A stretch of DNA of 64,000 nucleotides from Rallus limicola (lineage: Eukaryota > Chordata > Aves > Gruiformes > Rallidae): assembly GCA_022605955.1 (NCBI GenBank), contig JAKCOZ010000222.1, positions 186,001-250,000 on the forward strand. Reading direction: 5' to 3'. The position numbers and the translations under genes were made by a program. The notes beneath the pieces were generated by a model. The model searched no databases and was not told the origin of the DNA. It saw nothing but the letters and a program-made list of their open reading frames with translations. Below are positions 22,724 through 36,000 of the stretch, piece by piece (the stretch's first letter is position 1; every line of letters starts with the position of its first letter).

Positions 22724-25495
22724 ATGCCTTTCAGTCCTAGCTTCTTTACTTTGGGAGTTATTGCTGGACGTTTAGCATGTTTTGAACTGCAGTCTGCTAG
22801 GGCCGAGAAAAGCACCGTAGGAGGTTCCAGGCATGTTCCCTCTTTCCAGGCAAAGGAAAAGGCTGAGAGCCAAAGTGACAGGGTCTGCTTGTGTGTCCTG
22901 TTAGGAGGTTTCAGACAAGCTATGCCTTTCATGCCTAGCTTCTTTACTTTGGGAGTTATTGCTGGACGTTTAGCATGTTTTGAACTGCAGTCTGCTAGGG
23001 CCGAGAAAAGCACCGTAGGAGGATCCAGGCATGTTCCCTCTTTCCAGGCAAAGGAAAAGGCTGAGAGCCAAAGTGACAGGGTCTGCTTGTGTGTCCTGTT
23101 AGGAGGTTTCAGACAAGCTATGCCTTTCATGCCTAGCTTCTTTACTTTGGGAGTTATTGCTGGACGTTTAGCATGTTTTGAACTGCAGTCTGCTAGGGCC
23201 GAGAAAAGCACCGTAGGAGGTTCCAGGCATGTTCCCTCTTTCCAGGCAAAGGAAAAGGCTGAGAGCCAAAGTGACAGGGTCAGCTTGTGTGTCCTGTTAG
23301 GAGGTTTCAGACAAGCTATGCCTTTCAGTCCTAGCTTCTTTACTTTGGGAGTTATTGCTGGACGTTTAGCATGTTTTGAACTGCAGTCTGCTAGGGCCGA
23401 GAAAAGCACCGTAGGAGGTTCCAGGCATGTTCCCTCTTTCCAGGCAAAGGAAAAGGCTGAGAGCCAAAGTGACAGGGTCTGCTTGTGTGTCCTGTTAGGA
23501 GGTTTCAGACAAGCTATGCCTTTCAGTCCTAGCTTCTTTACTTTGGGAGTTATTGCTGGACGTTTAGCATGTTTTGAACTGCAGTCTGCTAGGGCCGAGA
23601 AAAGCACCGTAGGAGGTTCCAGGCATGTTCCCTCTTTCCAGGCAAAGGAAAAGGCTGAGAGCCAAAGTGACAGAGTCTGCTTGTGTGTCCTGTTAGGAGG
23701 TTTCAGACAAGCTATGCCTTTCATGCCTAGCTTCTTTACTTTAGCAGTTATTGCTGGACGTTTAGCATGTTTTGAACTGCAGTCTGCTAGGGCCGAGAAA
23801 AGCACTTTTATAGGTAGCAGGTATGTTCCTTCTTTCCAGGCAAAGGAAAAGGCTGAGAGCCAAAGTGACAGGGTCTGCTTGTGTGTCCTGTTAGGAGGTT
23901 TCAGACAAGCTATGCCTTTCAGTCCTAGCTTCTTTACTTTGGGAGTTATTGCTGGACGTTTAGCATGTTTTGAACTGCAGTCTGCTAGGGCCGAGAAAAG
24001 CACCGTAGGAGGTTCCAGGCATGTTCCCTCTTTCCAGGCAAAGGAAAAGGCTGAGAGCCAAAGTGACAGGGTCTGCTTGTGTGTCCTGTTAGGAGGTTTC
24101 AGACAAGCTATGCCTTTCATGCCTAGCTTCTTTACTTTGGGAGTTATTGCTGGACGTTTAGCATGGTTTGAACTGCAGTCTGCTAGGGCCGAGAAAAGCA
24201 CTGTAGGAGGTAGCAGGTATGTTCCTTCTTTCCAGGCAAAGGAAAAGGCTGAGAGCCAAAGTGACAGGGTCTGCTTGTGTGTCCTGTTAGGAGGTTTCAG
24301 ACAAGCTATGCCTTTCATGCCTAGCTTCTTTACTTTGGGAGTTATTGCTGGACGTTTAGCGTGTTTTGAACTGCAGTCTGCTAGGGCCGAGAAAAGCACT
24401 GTAGGAGGTAGCAGGTATGTTCCTTCTTTCCAGGCAAAGGAAAAGGCTGAGAGCCAAAGTGACAGGGTCTGCTTGTGTGTCCTGTTAGGAGGTTTCAGAC
24501 AAGCTATGCCTTTCAGTCCTAGCTTCTTTACTTTGGGAGTTATTGCTGGACGTTTAGCATGTTTTGAACTGCAGTCTGCTAGGGCCGAGAAAAGCACCGT
24601 AGGAGCTTCCAGGCATGTTCCCTCTTTCCAGGCAAAGGAAAAGGCTGAGAGCCAAAGTGACAGGGTCTGCTTGTGTGTCCTGTTAGGAGGTTTCAGACAA
24701 GCTATGCCTTTCATGCCTAGCTTCTTTACTTTGGGAGTTATTGCTGGATGTTTAGCATGTTTTGAACTGCAGTCTGCTAGGGCCGAGAAAAGCACTGTAG
24801 GAGGTAGCAGGTATGTTCCTTCTTTCCAGGCAAAGGAAAAGGCTGAGAGCCAAAGTGACAGGGTCTGCTTGTGTGTCCTGTTAGGAGGTTTCAGACAAGC
24901 TATGCCTTTCATGCCTAGCTTCTTTACTTTGGGAGTTATTGCTGGACGTTTAGCATGTTTTGAACTGCAGTCTGCTAGGGCCGAGAAAAGCACCGTAGGA
25001 GGTTCCAGGCATGTTCCCTCTTTCCAGGCAAAGGAAAAGGCTGAGAGCCAAAGTGACAGGGTCTGCTTGTGTGTCCTGTTAGGAGGTTTCAGACAAGCTA
25101 TGCCTTTCAGTCCTAGCTTCTTTACTTTGGGAGTTATTGCTGGACGTTTAGCATGTTTTGAACTGCAGTCTGCTAGGGCCGAGAAAAGCACTGTAGGAGG
25201 TAGCAGGTATGTTCCTTCTTTCCAGGCAAAGGAAAAGGCTGAGAGCCAAAGTTACAGGGTCTGCTTGTGTGTCCTGTTAGGAGGTTTCAGACAAGCTATG
25301 CCTTTCAGTCCTAGCTTCTTTACTTTGGGAGTTATTGCTGGACGTTTAGCATGTTTTGAACTGCAGTCTGCTAGGGCCGAGAAAAGCACCGTAGGAGCTT
25401 CCAGGCATGTTCCCTGTTTCCAGGCAAAGGAAAAGGCTGAGAGCCAAAGTGACAGGGTCTGCTTGTGTGTCCTGTTATAAGTTTTAAGACAAGCT
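22724..25495 (+). repeat. Block C, copy 2 (14 monomers)
   Basis: It carries the C1 markers BamHI (23021-23026), F (23803), GCATGGTTTG, GGATGTTTAG, AAAGTTACAG (near 25250) and the derived TAA end (25480). It differs by an S-H monomer after F and an extra GCGTGTTTTG monomer. Its start is displaced 3564 bp from C1 and its end 3762 bp. Confidence 0.85.
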
Positions 25496-28400
25496 ATGCC
25501 TTTCATGCCTAGCTTCTTTACTTTGGGAGTTATTGCTGGACGTTTAGCATGTTTTGAACTGCAGTCTGCTAGGGCCGAGAAAAGCACCGTAGGAGCTTCC
25601 AGGCATGTTCCCTCTTTCCAGGCAAAGGAAAAGGCTGAGAGCCAAAGTGACAGGGTCTGCTTGTGTGTCCTGTTAGGAGGTTTCAGACAAGCTATGCCTT
25701 TCAATCCTAGCTTCTTTACTTTGGGAGTTATTGCTGGACGTTTAGCATGTTTTGAACTGCAGTCTGCTAGGGCCGAGAAAAGCACCGTAGGAGGTTCCAG
25801 GCATGTTCCCTCTTTCCAGGCAAAGGAAAAGGCTGAGAGCCAAAGTGACAGGGTCTGCTTGTGTGTCCTGTTAGGAGGTTTCAGACAAGCTATGCCTTTC
25901 ATGCCTAGCTTCTTTACTTTGGGAGTTATTGCTGGACGTTTAGCATGTTTTGAACTGCAGTCTGCTAGGGCCGAGAAAAGCACCGTAGGAGGTAGCAGGT
26001 ATGTTCCCTCTTTCCAGGCAAAGGAAAAGGCTGAGAGCCAAAGTGACAGGGTCAGCTTGTGTGTCCTGTTAGGAGGTTTCAGACAAGCTATGCCTTTCAT
26101 GCCTAGCTTCTTTACTTTGGGAGTTATTGCTGGACGTTTAGCATATTTTGAACTGCAGTCTGCTAGGGCCGAGAAAAGCACCGTAGGAGGTTCCAGGCAT
26201 GTTCCCTCTTTCCAGGCAAAGGAAAAGGCTGAGAGCCAAAGTGACAGGGTCTGCTTGTGTGTCCTGTTAGGAGGTTTAAGACAAGCTATGCCTTTCATGC
26301 CTAGCTTCTTTACTTTGGGAGTTATTGCTGGACGTTTAGCATGTTTTGAACTGCAGTCTGCTAGGGCCGAGAAAAGCACCGTAGGAGGTTCCAGGCATGT
26401 TCCCTCTTTCCAGGCAAAGGAAAAGGCTGAGAGCCAAAGTGACAGGGTCTGCTTGTGTGTCCTGTTAGGAGGTTTCAGACAAGCTATGCCTTTCATGCCT
26501 AGCTTCTTTACTTTAGCAGTTATTGCTGGACATTTAGCATGTTTTGAACTGCAGTCTGCTAGGGCCGAGAAAAGCACTTTTATAGGTAGCAGGTATGTTC
26601 CTTCTTTCCAGGCAAAGGAAAAGGCTGAGAGCCAAAGTGACAGGGTCTGCTTGTGTGTCCTGTTAGGAGGTTTCAGACAAGCTATGCCTTTCATGCCTAG
26701 CTTCTTTACTTTGGGAGTTATTGCTGGACGTTTAGCATGTTTTGAACTGCAGTCTGCTAGGGCCGAGAAAAGCACCGTAGGAGGTTCCAGGCATGTTCCC
26801 TCTTTCCAGGCAAAGGAAAAGGCTGAGAGCCAAAGTGACAGGGTCTGCTTGTGTGTCCTGTTAGGAGGTTTCAGACAAGCTATGCCTTTCATGCCTAGCT
26901 TCTTTACTTTGGGAGTTATTGCTGGACGTTTAGCATGTTTTGAACTGCAGTCTGCTAGGGCCGAGAAAAGCACAGTAGGAGGTTCCAGGCATGTTCCCTC
27001 TTTCCAGGCAAAGGAAAAGGCTGAGAGCCAAAGTGACAGGGTCTGCTTGTGTGTCCTGTTAGGAGGTTTCAGACAAGCTATGCCTTTCATGCCTAGCTTC
27101 TTTACTTTGGGAGTTATTGCTGGACGTTTAGCATGTTTTGAACTGCAGTCTGCTAGGGCCGAGAAAAGCACTGTAGGAGGTAGCAGGTATGTTCCTTCTT
27201 TCCAGGCAAAGGAAAAGGCTGAGAGCCAAAGTGACAGGGTCTGCTTGTGTGTCCTGTTAGGAGGTTTCAGACAAGCTATGCCTTTCAGTCCTAGCTTCTT
27301 TACTTTGGGAGTTATTGCTGGACGTTTAGCATGTTTTGAACTGCAGTCTGCTAGGGCCGAGAAAAGCACCGTAGGAGCTTCCAGGCATGTTCCCTCTTTC
27401 CAGGCAAAGGAAAAGGCTGAGAGCCAAAGTGACAGGGTCTGCTTGTGTGTCCTGTTAGGAGGTTTCAGACAAGCTATGCCTTTCATGCCTAGCTTCTTTA
27501 CTTTGGGAGTTATTGCTGGACGTTTAGCAAGTTTTGAACTGCAGTCTGCTAGGGCCGAGAAAAGCACCGTAGGAGGTTCCAGGCATGTTCCCTCTTTCCA
27601 GGCAAAGGAAAAGGCTGAGAGCCAAAGTGACAGAGTCTGCTTGTGTGTCCTGTTAGGAGGTTTCAGACAAGCTATGCCTTTCCGTCCTAGCTTCTTTACT
27701 TTGGGAGTTATTGCTGGACGTTTAGCATGTTTTGAACTGCAGTCTGCTAGGGCCGAGAAAAGCACTGTAGGAGGTTCCAGGCATGTTCCCTCTTTCCAGG
27801 CAAAGGAAAAGGCTGAGAGCCAAAGTGACAGGGTCTGCTTGTGTGTCCTGTTAGGAGGTTTCAGACAAGCTATGCCTTTCATGCCTAGCTTCTTTACTTT
27901 GGGAGTTATTGCTGGACGTTTAGCATATTTTGAACTGCAGTCTGCTAGGGCCGAGAAAAGCACCGTAGGAGCTTCCAGGCATGTTCCCTCTTTCCAGGCA
28001 AAGGAAAAGGCTGAGAGCCAAAGTGACAGGGTCTGCTTGTGTGTCCTGTTAGGAGGTTTCAGACAAGCTATGCCTTTCATGCCTAGCTTCTTTACTTTGG
28101 GAGTTATTGCTGGACGTTTAGCATGTTTTGAACTGCAGTCTGCTAGGGCCGAGAAAAGCACCGTAGGAGCTTCCAGGCATGTTCCCTCTTTCCAGGCAAA
28201 GGAAAAGGCTGAGAGCCAAAGTGACAGGGTCTGCTTGTGTGTCCTGTTAGGAGGTTTCAGACAAGCTATGCCTTTCAGTCCTAGCTTCTTTACTTTGGGA
28301 GTTATTGCTGGACGTTTAGCATGTTTTGAACTGCAGTCTGCTAGGGCCGAGAAAAGCACCGTAGGAGGTTCCAGGCATGTTCCCTCTTTCCAGGCAAAGG

Positions 28401-29472
28401 AAAAGGCTGAGAGCCAAAGTGACAGAGTCTGCTTGTGTGTCCTGTTAGGAGGTTTCAGACAAGCTATGCCTTTCATGCCTAGCTTCTTTACTTTAGCAGT
28501 TATTGCTGGACGTTTAGCATGTTTTGAACTGCAGTCTGCTAGGGCCGAGAAAAGCACTTTTATAGGTAGCAGGTATGTTCCTTCTTTCCAGGCAAAGGAA
28601 AAGGCTGAGAGCCAAAGTGACAGGGTCTGCTTGTGTGTCCTGTTAGGAGGTTTCAGACAAGCTATGCCTTTCATGCCTAGCTTCTTTACTTTGGGAGTTA
28701 TTGCTGGACGTTTAGCATGTTTTGAACTGCAGTCTGCTAGGGCCGAGAAAAGCACCGTAGGAGGTTCCAGGCATGTTCCCTCTTTCCAGGCAAAGGAAAA
28801 GGCTGAGAGCCAAAGTGACAGGGTCTGCTTGTGTGTCCTGTTAGGAGGTTTCAGACAAGCTATGCCTTTCATGCCTAGCTTCTTTACTTTGGGAGTTATT
28901 GCTGGACGTTTAGCATGTTTTGAACTGCAGTCTGCTAGGGCCGAGAAAAGCACCGTAGGAGGTTCCAGGCATGTTCCCTCTTTCCAGGCAAAGGAAAAGG
29001 CTGAGAGCCAAAGTGACAGGGTCTGCTTGTGTGTCCTGTTAGGAGGTTTCAGACAAGCTATGCCTTTCATGCCTAGCTTCTTTACTTTGGGAGTTATTGC
29101 TGGACGTTTAACATGTTTTGAACTGCAGTCTGCTAGGGCCGAGAAAAGCACCGTAGGAGGTAGCAGGTATGTTCCCTCTTTCCAGGCAAAGGAAAAGGCT
29201 GAGAGCCAAAGTGACAGGGTCAGCTTGTGTGTCCTCTTAGGAGGTTTCAGACAAGCTATGCCTTTCATGCCTAGCTTCTTTACTTTGGGAGTTATTGCTG
29301 GACGTTTAGCATGTTTTGAACTGCAGTCTGCTAGGGCCGAGAAAAGCACCGTAGGAGGTTCCAGGCATGTTCCCTCTTTCCAGGCAAAGGAAAAGGCTGA
29401 GAGCCAAAGTGACAGGGTCAGCTTGTGTGTCCTGTTAGGAGGTTTCAGACAAGCTATGCCTTTCAGTCCTAG
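25496..29472 (+). repeat. Block A, copy 2
   Basis: It starts as A1 does, with GGTTTAAGAC near 26276 and F with GGACATTTAG at 26575. After the GCAAGTTTTG monomer it goes straight to the CGT-loop monomer, lacking the S monomer present in A1. A second F (28555) occurs in the distal half, and the block ends in the same 1-bp deletion as A1. Its distal 13 monomers (27080-29472) are duplicated immediately downstream. Confidence 0.85.
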
Positions 29473-29477
29473 TTCTT
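29468..29477 (+). other. 1-bp deletion, second copy
   Basis: CCTAGTTCTTT in the same S-then-Y context, 14453 bp from the first copy (73 monomers minus one base). It marks the A2 end and shows that the deletion was copied with its surroundings. Confidence 0.93.
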
Positions 29478-32400
29478 TACTTTGGGAGTTATTGCTGGAC
29501 GTTTAGCATGTTTTGAACTGCAGTCTGCTAGGGCCGAGAAAAGCACTGTAGGAGGTAGCAGGTATGTTCCTTCTTTCCAGGCAAAGGAAAAGGCTGAGAG
29601 CCAAAGTGACAGGGTCTGCTTGTGTGTCCTGTTAGGAGGTTTCAGACAAGCTATGCCTTTCATGCCTAGCTTCTTTACTTTGGGAGTTATTGCTGGACGT
29701 TTAGCATGTTTTGAACTGCAGTCTGCTAGGGCCGAGAAAAGCACCGTAGGAGCTTCCAGGCATGTTCCCTCTTTCCAGGCAAAGGAAAAGGCTGAGAGCC
29801 AAAGTGACAGGGTCTGCTTGTGTGTCCTGTTAGGAGGTTTCAGACAAGCTATGCCTTTCATGCCTAGCTTCTTTACTTTGGGAGTTATTGCTGGACGTTT
29901 AGCATGTTTTGAACTGCAGTCTGCTAGGGCCGAGAAAAGCACCGTAGGAGGATCCAGGCATGTTCCCTCTTTCCAGGCAAAGGAAAAGGCTGAGAGCCAA
30001 AGTGACAGGGTCTGCTTGTGTGTCCTGTTAGGAGGTTTCAGACAAGCTATGCCTTTCATGCCTAGCTTCTTTACTTTGGGAGTTATTGCTGGACGTTTAG
30101 CATGTTTTGAACTGCAGTCTGCTAGGGCCGAGAAAAGCACCGTAGGAGGTTCCAGGCATGTTCCCTCTTTCCAGGCAAAGGAAAAGGCTGAGAGCCAAAG
30201 TGACAGGGTCTGCTTGTGTGTCCTGTTAGGAGGTTTCAGACAAGCTATGCCTTTCAATCCTAGCTTCTTTACTTTGGGAGTTATTGCTGGACGTTTAGCA
30301 TGTTTTGAACTGCAGTCTGCTAGGGCCGAGAAAAGCACCGTAGGAGGTTCCAGGCATGTTCCCTCTTTCCAGGCAAAGGAAAAGGCTGAGAGCCAAAGTG
30401 ACAGGGTCAGCTTGTGTGTCCTGTTAGGAGGTTTCAGACAAGCTATGCCTTTCAGTCCTAGCTTCTTTACTTTGGGAGTTATTGCTGGACGTTTAGCATG
30501 TTTTGAACTGCAGTCTGCTAGGGCCGAGAAAAGCACAGTAGGAGGTTCCAGGCATGTTCCCTCTTTCCAGGCAAAGGAAAAGGCTGAGAGCCAAAGTGAC
30601 AGGGTCTGCTTGTGTGTCCTGTTAGGAGGTTTCAGACAAGCTATGCCTTTCATGCCTAGCTTCTTTACTTTGGGAGTTATTGCTGGACGTTTAGCATGTT
30701 TTGAACTGCAGTCTGCTAGGGCCGAGAAAAGCACTGTAGGAGGTAGCAGGTATGTTCCTTCTTTCCAGGCAAAGGAAAAGGCTGAGAGCCAAAGTGACAG
30801 GGTCTGCTTGTGTGTCCTGTTAGGAGGTTTCAGACAAGCTATGCCTTTCAGTCCTAGCTTCTTTACTTTGGGAGTTATTGCTGGACGTTTAGCATGTTTT
30901 GAACTGCAGTCTGCTAGGGCCGAGAAAAGCACCGTAGGAGCTTCCAGGCATGTTCCCTCTTTCCAGGCAAAGGAAAAGGCTGAGAGCCAAAGTGACAGGG
31001 TCTGCTTGTGTGTCCTGTTAGGAGGTTTCAGACAAGCTATGCCTTTCATGCCTAGCTTCTTTACTTTGGGAGTTATTGCTGGACGTTTAGCAAGTTTTGA
31101 ACTGCAGTCTGCTAGGGCCGAGAAAAGCACCGTAGGAGGTTCCAGGCATGTTCCCTCTTTCCAGGCAAAGGAAAAGGCTGAGAGCCAAAGTGACAGAGTC
31201 TGCTTGTGTGTCCTGTTAGGAGGTTTCAGACAAGCTATGCCTTTCCGTCCTAGCTTCTTTACTTTGGGAGTTATTGCTGGACGTTTAGCATGTTTTGAAC
31301 TGCAGTCTGCTAGGGCCGAGAAAAGCACTGTAGGAGGTTCCAGGCATGTTCCCTCTTTCCAGGCAAAGGAAAAGGCTGAGAGCCAAAGTGACAGGGTCTG
31401 CTTGTGTGTCCTGTTAGGAGGTTTCAGACAAGCTATGCCTTTCATGCCTAGCTTCTTTACTTTGGGAGTTATTGCTGGACGTTTAGCATATTTTGAACTG
31501 CAGTCTGCTAGGGCCGAGAAAAGCACCGTAGGAGCTTCCAGGCATGTTCCCTCTTTCCAGGCAAAGGAAAAGGCTGAGAGCCAAAGTGACAGGGTCTGCT
31601 TGTGTGTCCTGTTAGGAGGTTTCAGACAAGCTATGCCTTTCATGCCTAGCTTCTTTACTTTGGGAGTTATTGCTGGACGTTTAGCATGTTTTGAACTGCA
31701 GTCTGCTAGGGCCGAGAAAAGCACCGTAGGAGCTTCCAGGCATGTTCCCTCTTTCCAGGCAAAGGAAAAGGCTGAGAGCCAAAGTGACAGGGTCTGCTTG
31801 TGTGTCCTGTTAGGAGGTTTCAGACAAGCTATGCCTTTCAGTCCTAGCTTCTTTACTTTGGGAGTTATTGCTGGACGTTTAGCATGTTTTGAACTGCAGT
31901 CTGCTAGGGCCGAGAAAAGCACCGTAGGAGGTTCCAGGCATGTTCCCTCTTTCCAGGCAAAGGAAAAGGCTGAGAGCCAAAGTGACAGAGTCTGCTTGTG
32001 TGTCCTGTTAGGAGGTTTCAGACAAGCTATGCCTTTCATGCCTAGCTTCTTTACTTTAGCAGTTATTGCTGGACGTTTAGCATGTTTTGAACTGCAGTCT
32101 GCTAGGGCCGAGAAAAGCACTTTTATAGGTAGCAGGTATGTTCCTTCTTTCCAGGCAAAGGAAAAGGCTGAGAGCCAAAGTGACAGGGTCTGCTTGTGTG
32201 TCCTGTTAGGAGGTTTCAGACAAGCTATGCCTTTCATGCCTAGCTTCTTTACTTTGGGAGTTATTGCTGGACGTTTAGCATGTTTTGAACTGCAGTCTGC
32301 TAGGGCCGAGAAAAGCACCGTAGGAGGTTCCAGGCATGTTCCCTCTTTCCAGGCAAAGGAAAAGGCTGAGAGCCAAAGTGACAGGGTCTGCTTGTGTGTC

Positions 32401-33035
32401 CTGTTAGGAGGTTTCAGACAAGCTATGCCTTTCATGCCTAGCTTCTTTACTTTGGGAGTTATTGCTGGACGTTTAGCATGTTTTGAACTGCAGTCTGCTA
32501 GGGCCGAGAAAAGCACCGTAGGAGGTTCCAGGCATGTTCCCTCTTTCCAGGCAAAGGAAAAGGCTGAGAGCCAAAGTGACAGGGTCTGCTTGTGTGTCCT
32601 GTTAGGAGGTTTCAGACAAGCTATGCCTTTCATGCCTAGCTTCTTTACTTTGGGAGTTATTGCTGGACGTTTAACATGTTTTGAACTGCAGTCTGCTAGG
32701 GCCGAGAAAAGCACCGTAGGAGGTAGCAGGTATGTTCCCTCTTTCCAGGCAAAGGAAAAGGCTGAGAGCCAAAGTGACAGGGTCAGCTTGTGTGTCCTCT
32801 TAGGAGGTTTCAGACAAGCTATGCCTTTCATGCCTAGCTTCTTTACTTTGGGAGTTATTGCTGGACGTTTAGCATGTTTTGAACTGCAGTCTGCTAGGGC
32901 CGAGAAAAGCACCGTAGGAGGTTCCAGGCATGTTCCCTCTTTCCAGGCAAAGGAAAAGGCTGAGAGCCAAAGTGACAGGGTCAGCTTGTGTGTCCTGTTA
33001 GGAGGTTTCAGACAAGCTATGCCTTTCAGTCCTAG
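29473..33035 (+). repeat. 3563-bp unit: B-like start plus a second copy of the A2 end
   Basis: The first six monomers mimic the start of block B, with the BamHI site at 29950, 478 bp from the deletion junction, the same distance as in B1 and B2. The next 13 (30643-33035) match 27080-29472 in order: Y, S-GAH, GCAAGTTTTG, CGT-loop, GCATATTTTG, M-GAH, S, F (32118), M, M, GTTTAACATG with GTCAGC, M, then the deleted S. The offset is 3563 bp, that is 18 monomers minus the deleted base. Confidence 0.88.
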
Positions 33036-33040
33036 TTCTT
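33031..33040 (+). other. 1-bp deletion, third copy
   Basis: It lies 3563 bp after the second copy (18 monomers minus one base) and closes the duplicated A2 end. Block B2 begins directly after it. Confidence 0.93.
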
Positions 33041-36000
33041 TACTTTGGGAGTTATTGCTGGACGTTTAGCATGTTTTGAACTGCAGTCTGCTAGGGCCGA
33101 GAAAAGCACTGTAGGAGGTAGCAGGTATGTTCCTTCTTTCCAGGCAAAGGAAAAGGCTGAGAGCCAAAGTGACAGGGTCTGCTTGTGTGTCCTGTTAGGA
33201 GGTTTCAGACAAGCTATGCCTTTCATGCCTAGCTTCTTTACTTTGGGAGTTATTGCTGGACGTTTAGCATGTTTTGAACTGCAGTCTGCTAGGGCCGAGA
33301 AAAGCACCGTAGGAGGTTCCAGGCATGTTCCCTCTTTCCAGGCAAAGGAAAAGGCTGAGAGCCAAAGTGACAGGGTCTGCTTGTGTGTCCTGTTAGGAGG
33401 TTTCAGACAAGCTATGCCTTTCATGCCTAGCTTCTTTACTTTGGGAGTTATTGCTGGACGTTTAGCATGTTTTGAACTGCAGTCTGCTAGGGCCGAGAAA
33501 AGCACCGTAGGAGGATCCAGGCATGTTCCCTCTTTCCAGGCAAAGGAAAAGGCTGAGAGCCAAAGTGACAGGGTCTGCTTGTGTGTCCTGTTAGGAGGTT
33601 TCAGACAAGCTATGCCTTTCATGCCTAGCTTCTTTACTTTGGGAGTTATTGCTGGACGTTTAGCATGTTTTGAACTGCAGTCTGCTAGGGCCGAGAAAAG
33701 CACCGTAGGAGGTTCCAGGCATGTTCCCTCTTTCCAGGCAAAGGAAAAGGCTGAGAGCCAAAGTGACAGGGTCTGCTTGTGTGTCCTGTTAGGAGGTTTC
33801 AGACAAGCTATGCCTTTCAATCCTAGCTTCTTTACTTTGGGAGTTATTGCTGGACGTTTAGCATGTTTTGAACTGCAGTCTGCTAGGGCCGAGAAAAGCA
33901 CCGTAGGAGGTTCCAGGCATGTTCCCTCTTTCCAGGCAAAGGAAAAGGCTGAGAGCCAAAGTGACAGGGTCAGCTTGTGTGTCCTGTTAGGAGGTTTCAG
34001 ACAAGCTATGCCTTTCAGTCCTAGCTTCTTTACTTTGGGAGTTATTGCTGGACGTTTAGCATGTTTTGAACTGCAGTCTGCTAGGGCCGAGAAAAGCACC
34101 GTAGGAGCTTCCAGGCATGTTCCCTCTTTCCAGGCAAAGGAAAAGGCTGAGAGCCAAAGTGACAGGGTCTGCTTGTGTGTCCTGTTAGGAGGTTTCAGAC
34201 AAGCTATGCCTTTCCGTCCTAGCTTCTTTACTTTGGGAGTTATTGCTGGACGTTTAGCATGTTTTGAACTGCAGTCTGCTAGGGCCGAGAAAAGCACTGT
34301 AGGAGGTTCCAGGCATGTTCCCTCTTTCCAGGCAAAGGAAAAGGCTGAGAGCCAAAGTGACAGGGTCTGCTTGTGTGTCCTGTTAGGAGGTTTCAGACAA
34401 GCTATGCCTTTCATGCCTAGCTTCTTTACTTTGGGAGTTATTGCTGGACGTTTAGTATATTTTGAACTGCAGTCTGCTAGGGCCGAGAAAAGCACCGTAG
34501 GAGCTTCCAGGCATGTTCCCTCTTTCCAGGCAAAGGAAAAGGCTGAGAGCCAAAGTGACAGGGTCTGCTTGTGTGTCCTGTTAGGAGGTTTCAGACAAGC
34601 TATGCCTTTCAATCCTAGCTTCTTTACTTTGGGAGTTATTGCTGGACGTTTAGCATGTTTTGAACTGCAGTCTGCTAGGGCCGAGAAAAGCACCGTAGGA
34701 GGTTCCAGGCATGTTCCCTCTTTCCAGGCAAAGGAAAAGGCTGAGAGCCAAAGTGACAGGGTCTGCTTGTGTGTCCTGTTAGGAGGTTTCAGACAAGCTA
34801 TGCCTTTCATGCCTAGCTTCTTTACTTTGGGAGTTATTGCTGGACGTTTAGCATGTTTTGAACTGCAGTCTGCTAGGGCCGAGAAAAGCACCGTAGGAGG
34901 ATCCAGGCATGTTCCCTCTTTCCAGGCAAAGGAAAAGGCTGAGAGCCAAAGTGACAGGGTCTGCTTGTGTGTCCTGTTAGGAGGTTTCAGACAAGCTATG
35001 CCTTTCATGCCTAGCTTCTTTACTTTGGGAGTTATTGCTGGACGTTTAGCATGTTTTGAACTGCAGTCTGCTAGGGCCGAGAAAAGCACCGTAGGAGGTT
35101 CCAGGCATGTTCCCTCTTTCCAGGCAAAGGAAAAGGCTGAGAGCCAAAGTGACAGGGTCTGCTTGTGTGTCCTGTTAGGAGGTTTCAGACAAGCTATGCC
35201 TTTCAATCCTAGCTTCTTTACTTTGGGAGTTATTGCTGGACGTTTAGCATGTTTTGAACTGCAGTCTGCTAGGGCCGAGAAAAGCACCGTAGGAGGTTCC
35301 AGGCATGTTCCCTCTTTCCAGGCAAAGGAAAAGGCTGAGAGCCAAAGTGACAGGGTCAGCTTGTGTGTCCTGTTAGGAGGTTTCAGACAAGCTATGCCTT
35401 TCAGTCCTAGCTTCTTTACTTTGGGAGTTATTGCTGGACGTTTAGCATGTTTTGAACTGCAGTCTGCTAGGGCCGAGAAAAGCACCGTAGGAGCTTCCAG
35501 GCATGTTCCCTCTTTCCAGGCAAAGGAAAAGGCTGAGAGCCAAAGTGACAGGGTCTGCTTGTGTGTCCTGTTAGGAGGTTTCAGACAAGCTATGCCTTTC
35601 ATGCCTAGCTTCTTTACTTTGGGAGTTATTGCTGGACGTTTAGCAAGTTTTGAACTGCAGTCTGCTAGGGCCGAGAAAAGCACCGTAGGAGGTTCCAGGC
35701 ATGTTCCCTCTTTCCAGGCAAAGGAAAAGGCTGAGAGCCAAAGTGACAGGGTCAGCTTGTGTGTCCTGTTAGGAGGTTTCAGACAAGCTATGCCTTTCAG
35801 TCCTAGCTTCTTTACTTTGGGAGTTATTGCTGGACGTTTAGCATGTTTTGAACTGCAGTCTGCTAGGGCCGAGAAAAGCACCGTAGGAGGTTCCAGGCAT
35901 GTTCCCTCTTTCCAGGCAAAGGAAAAGGCTGAGAGCCAAAGTGACAGAGTCTGCTTGTGTGTCCTGTTAGGAGGTTTCAGACAAGCTATGCCTTTCCGTC

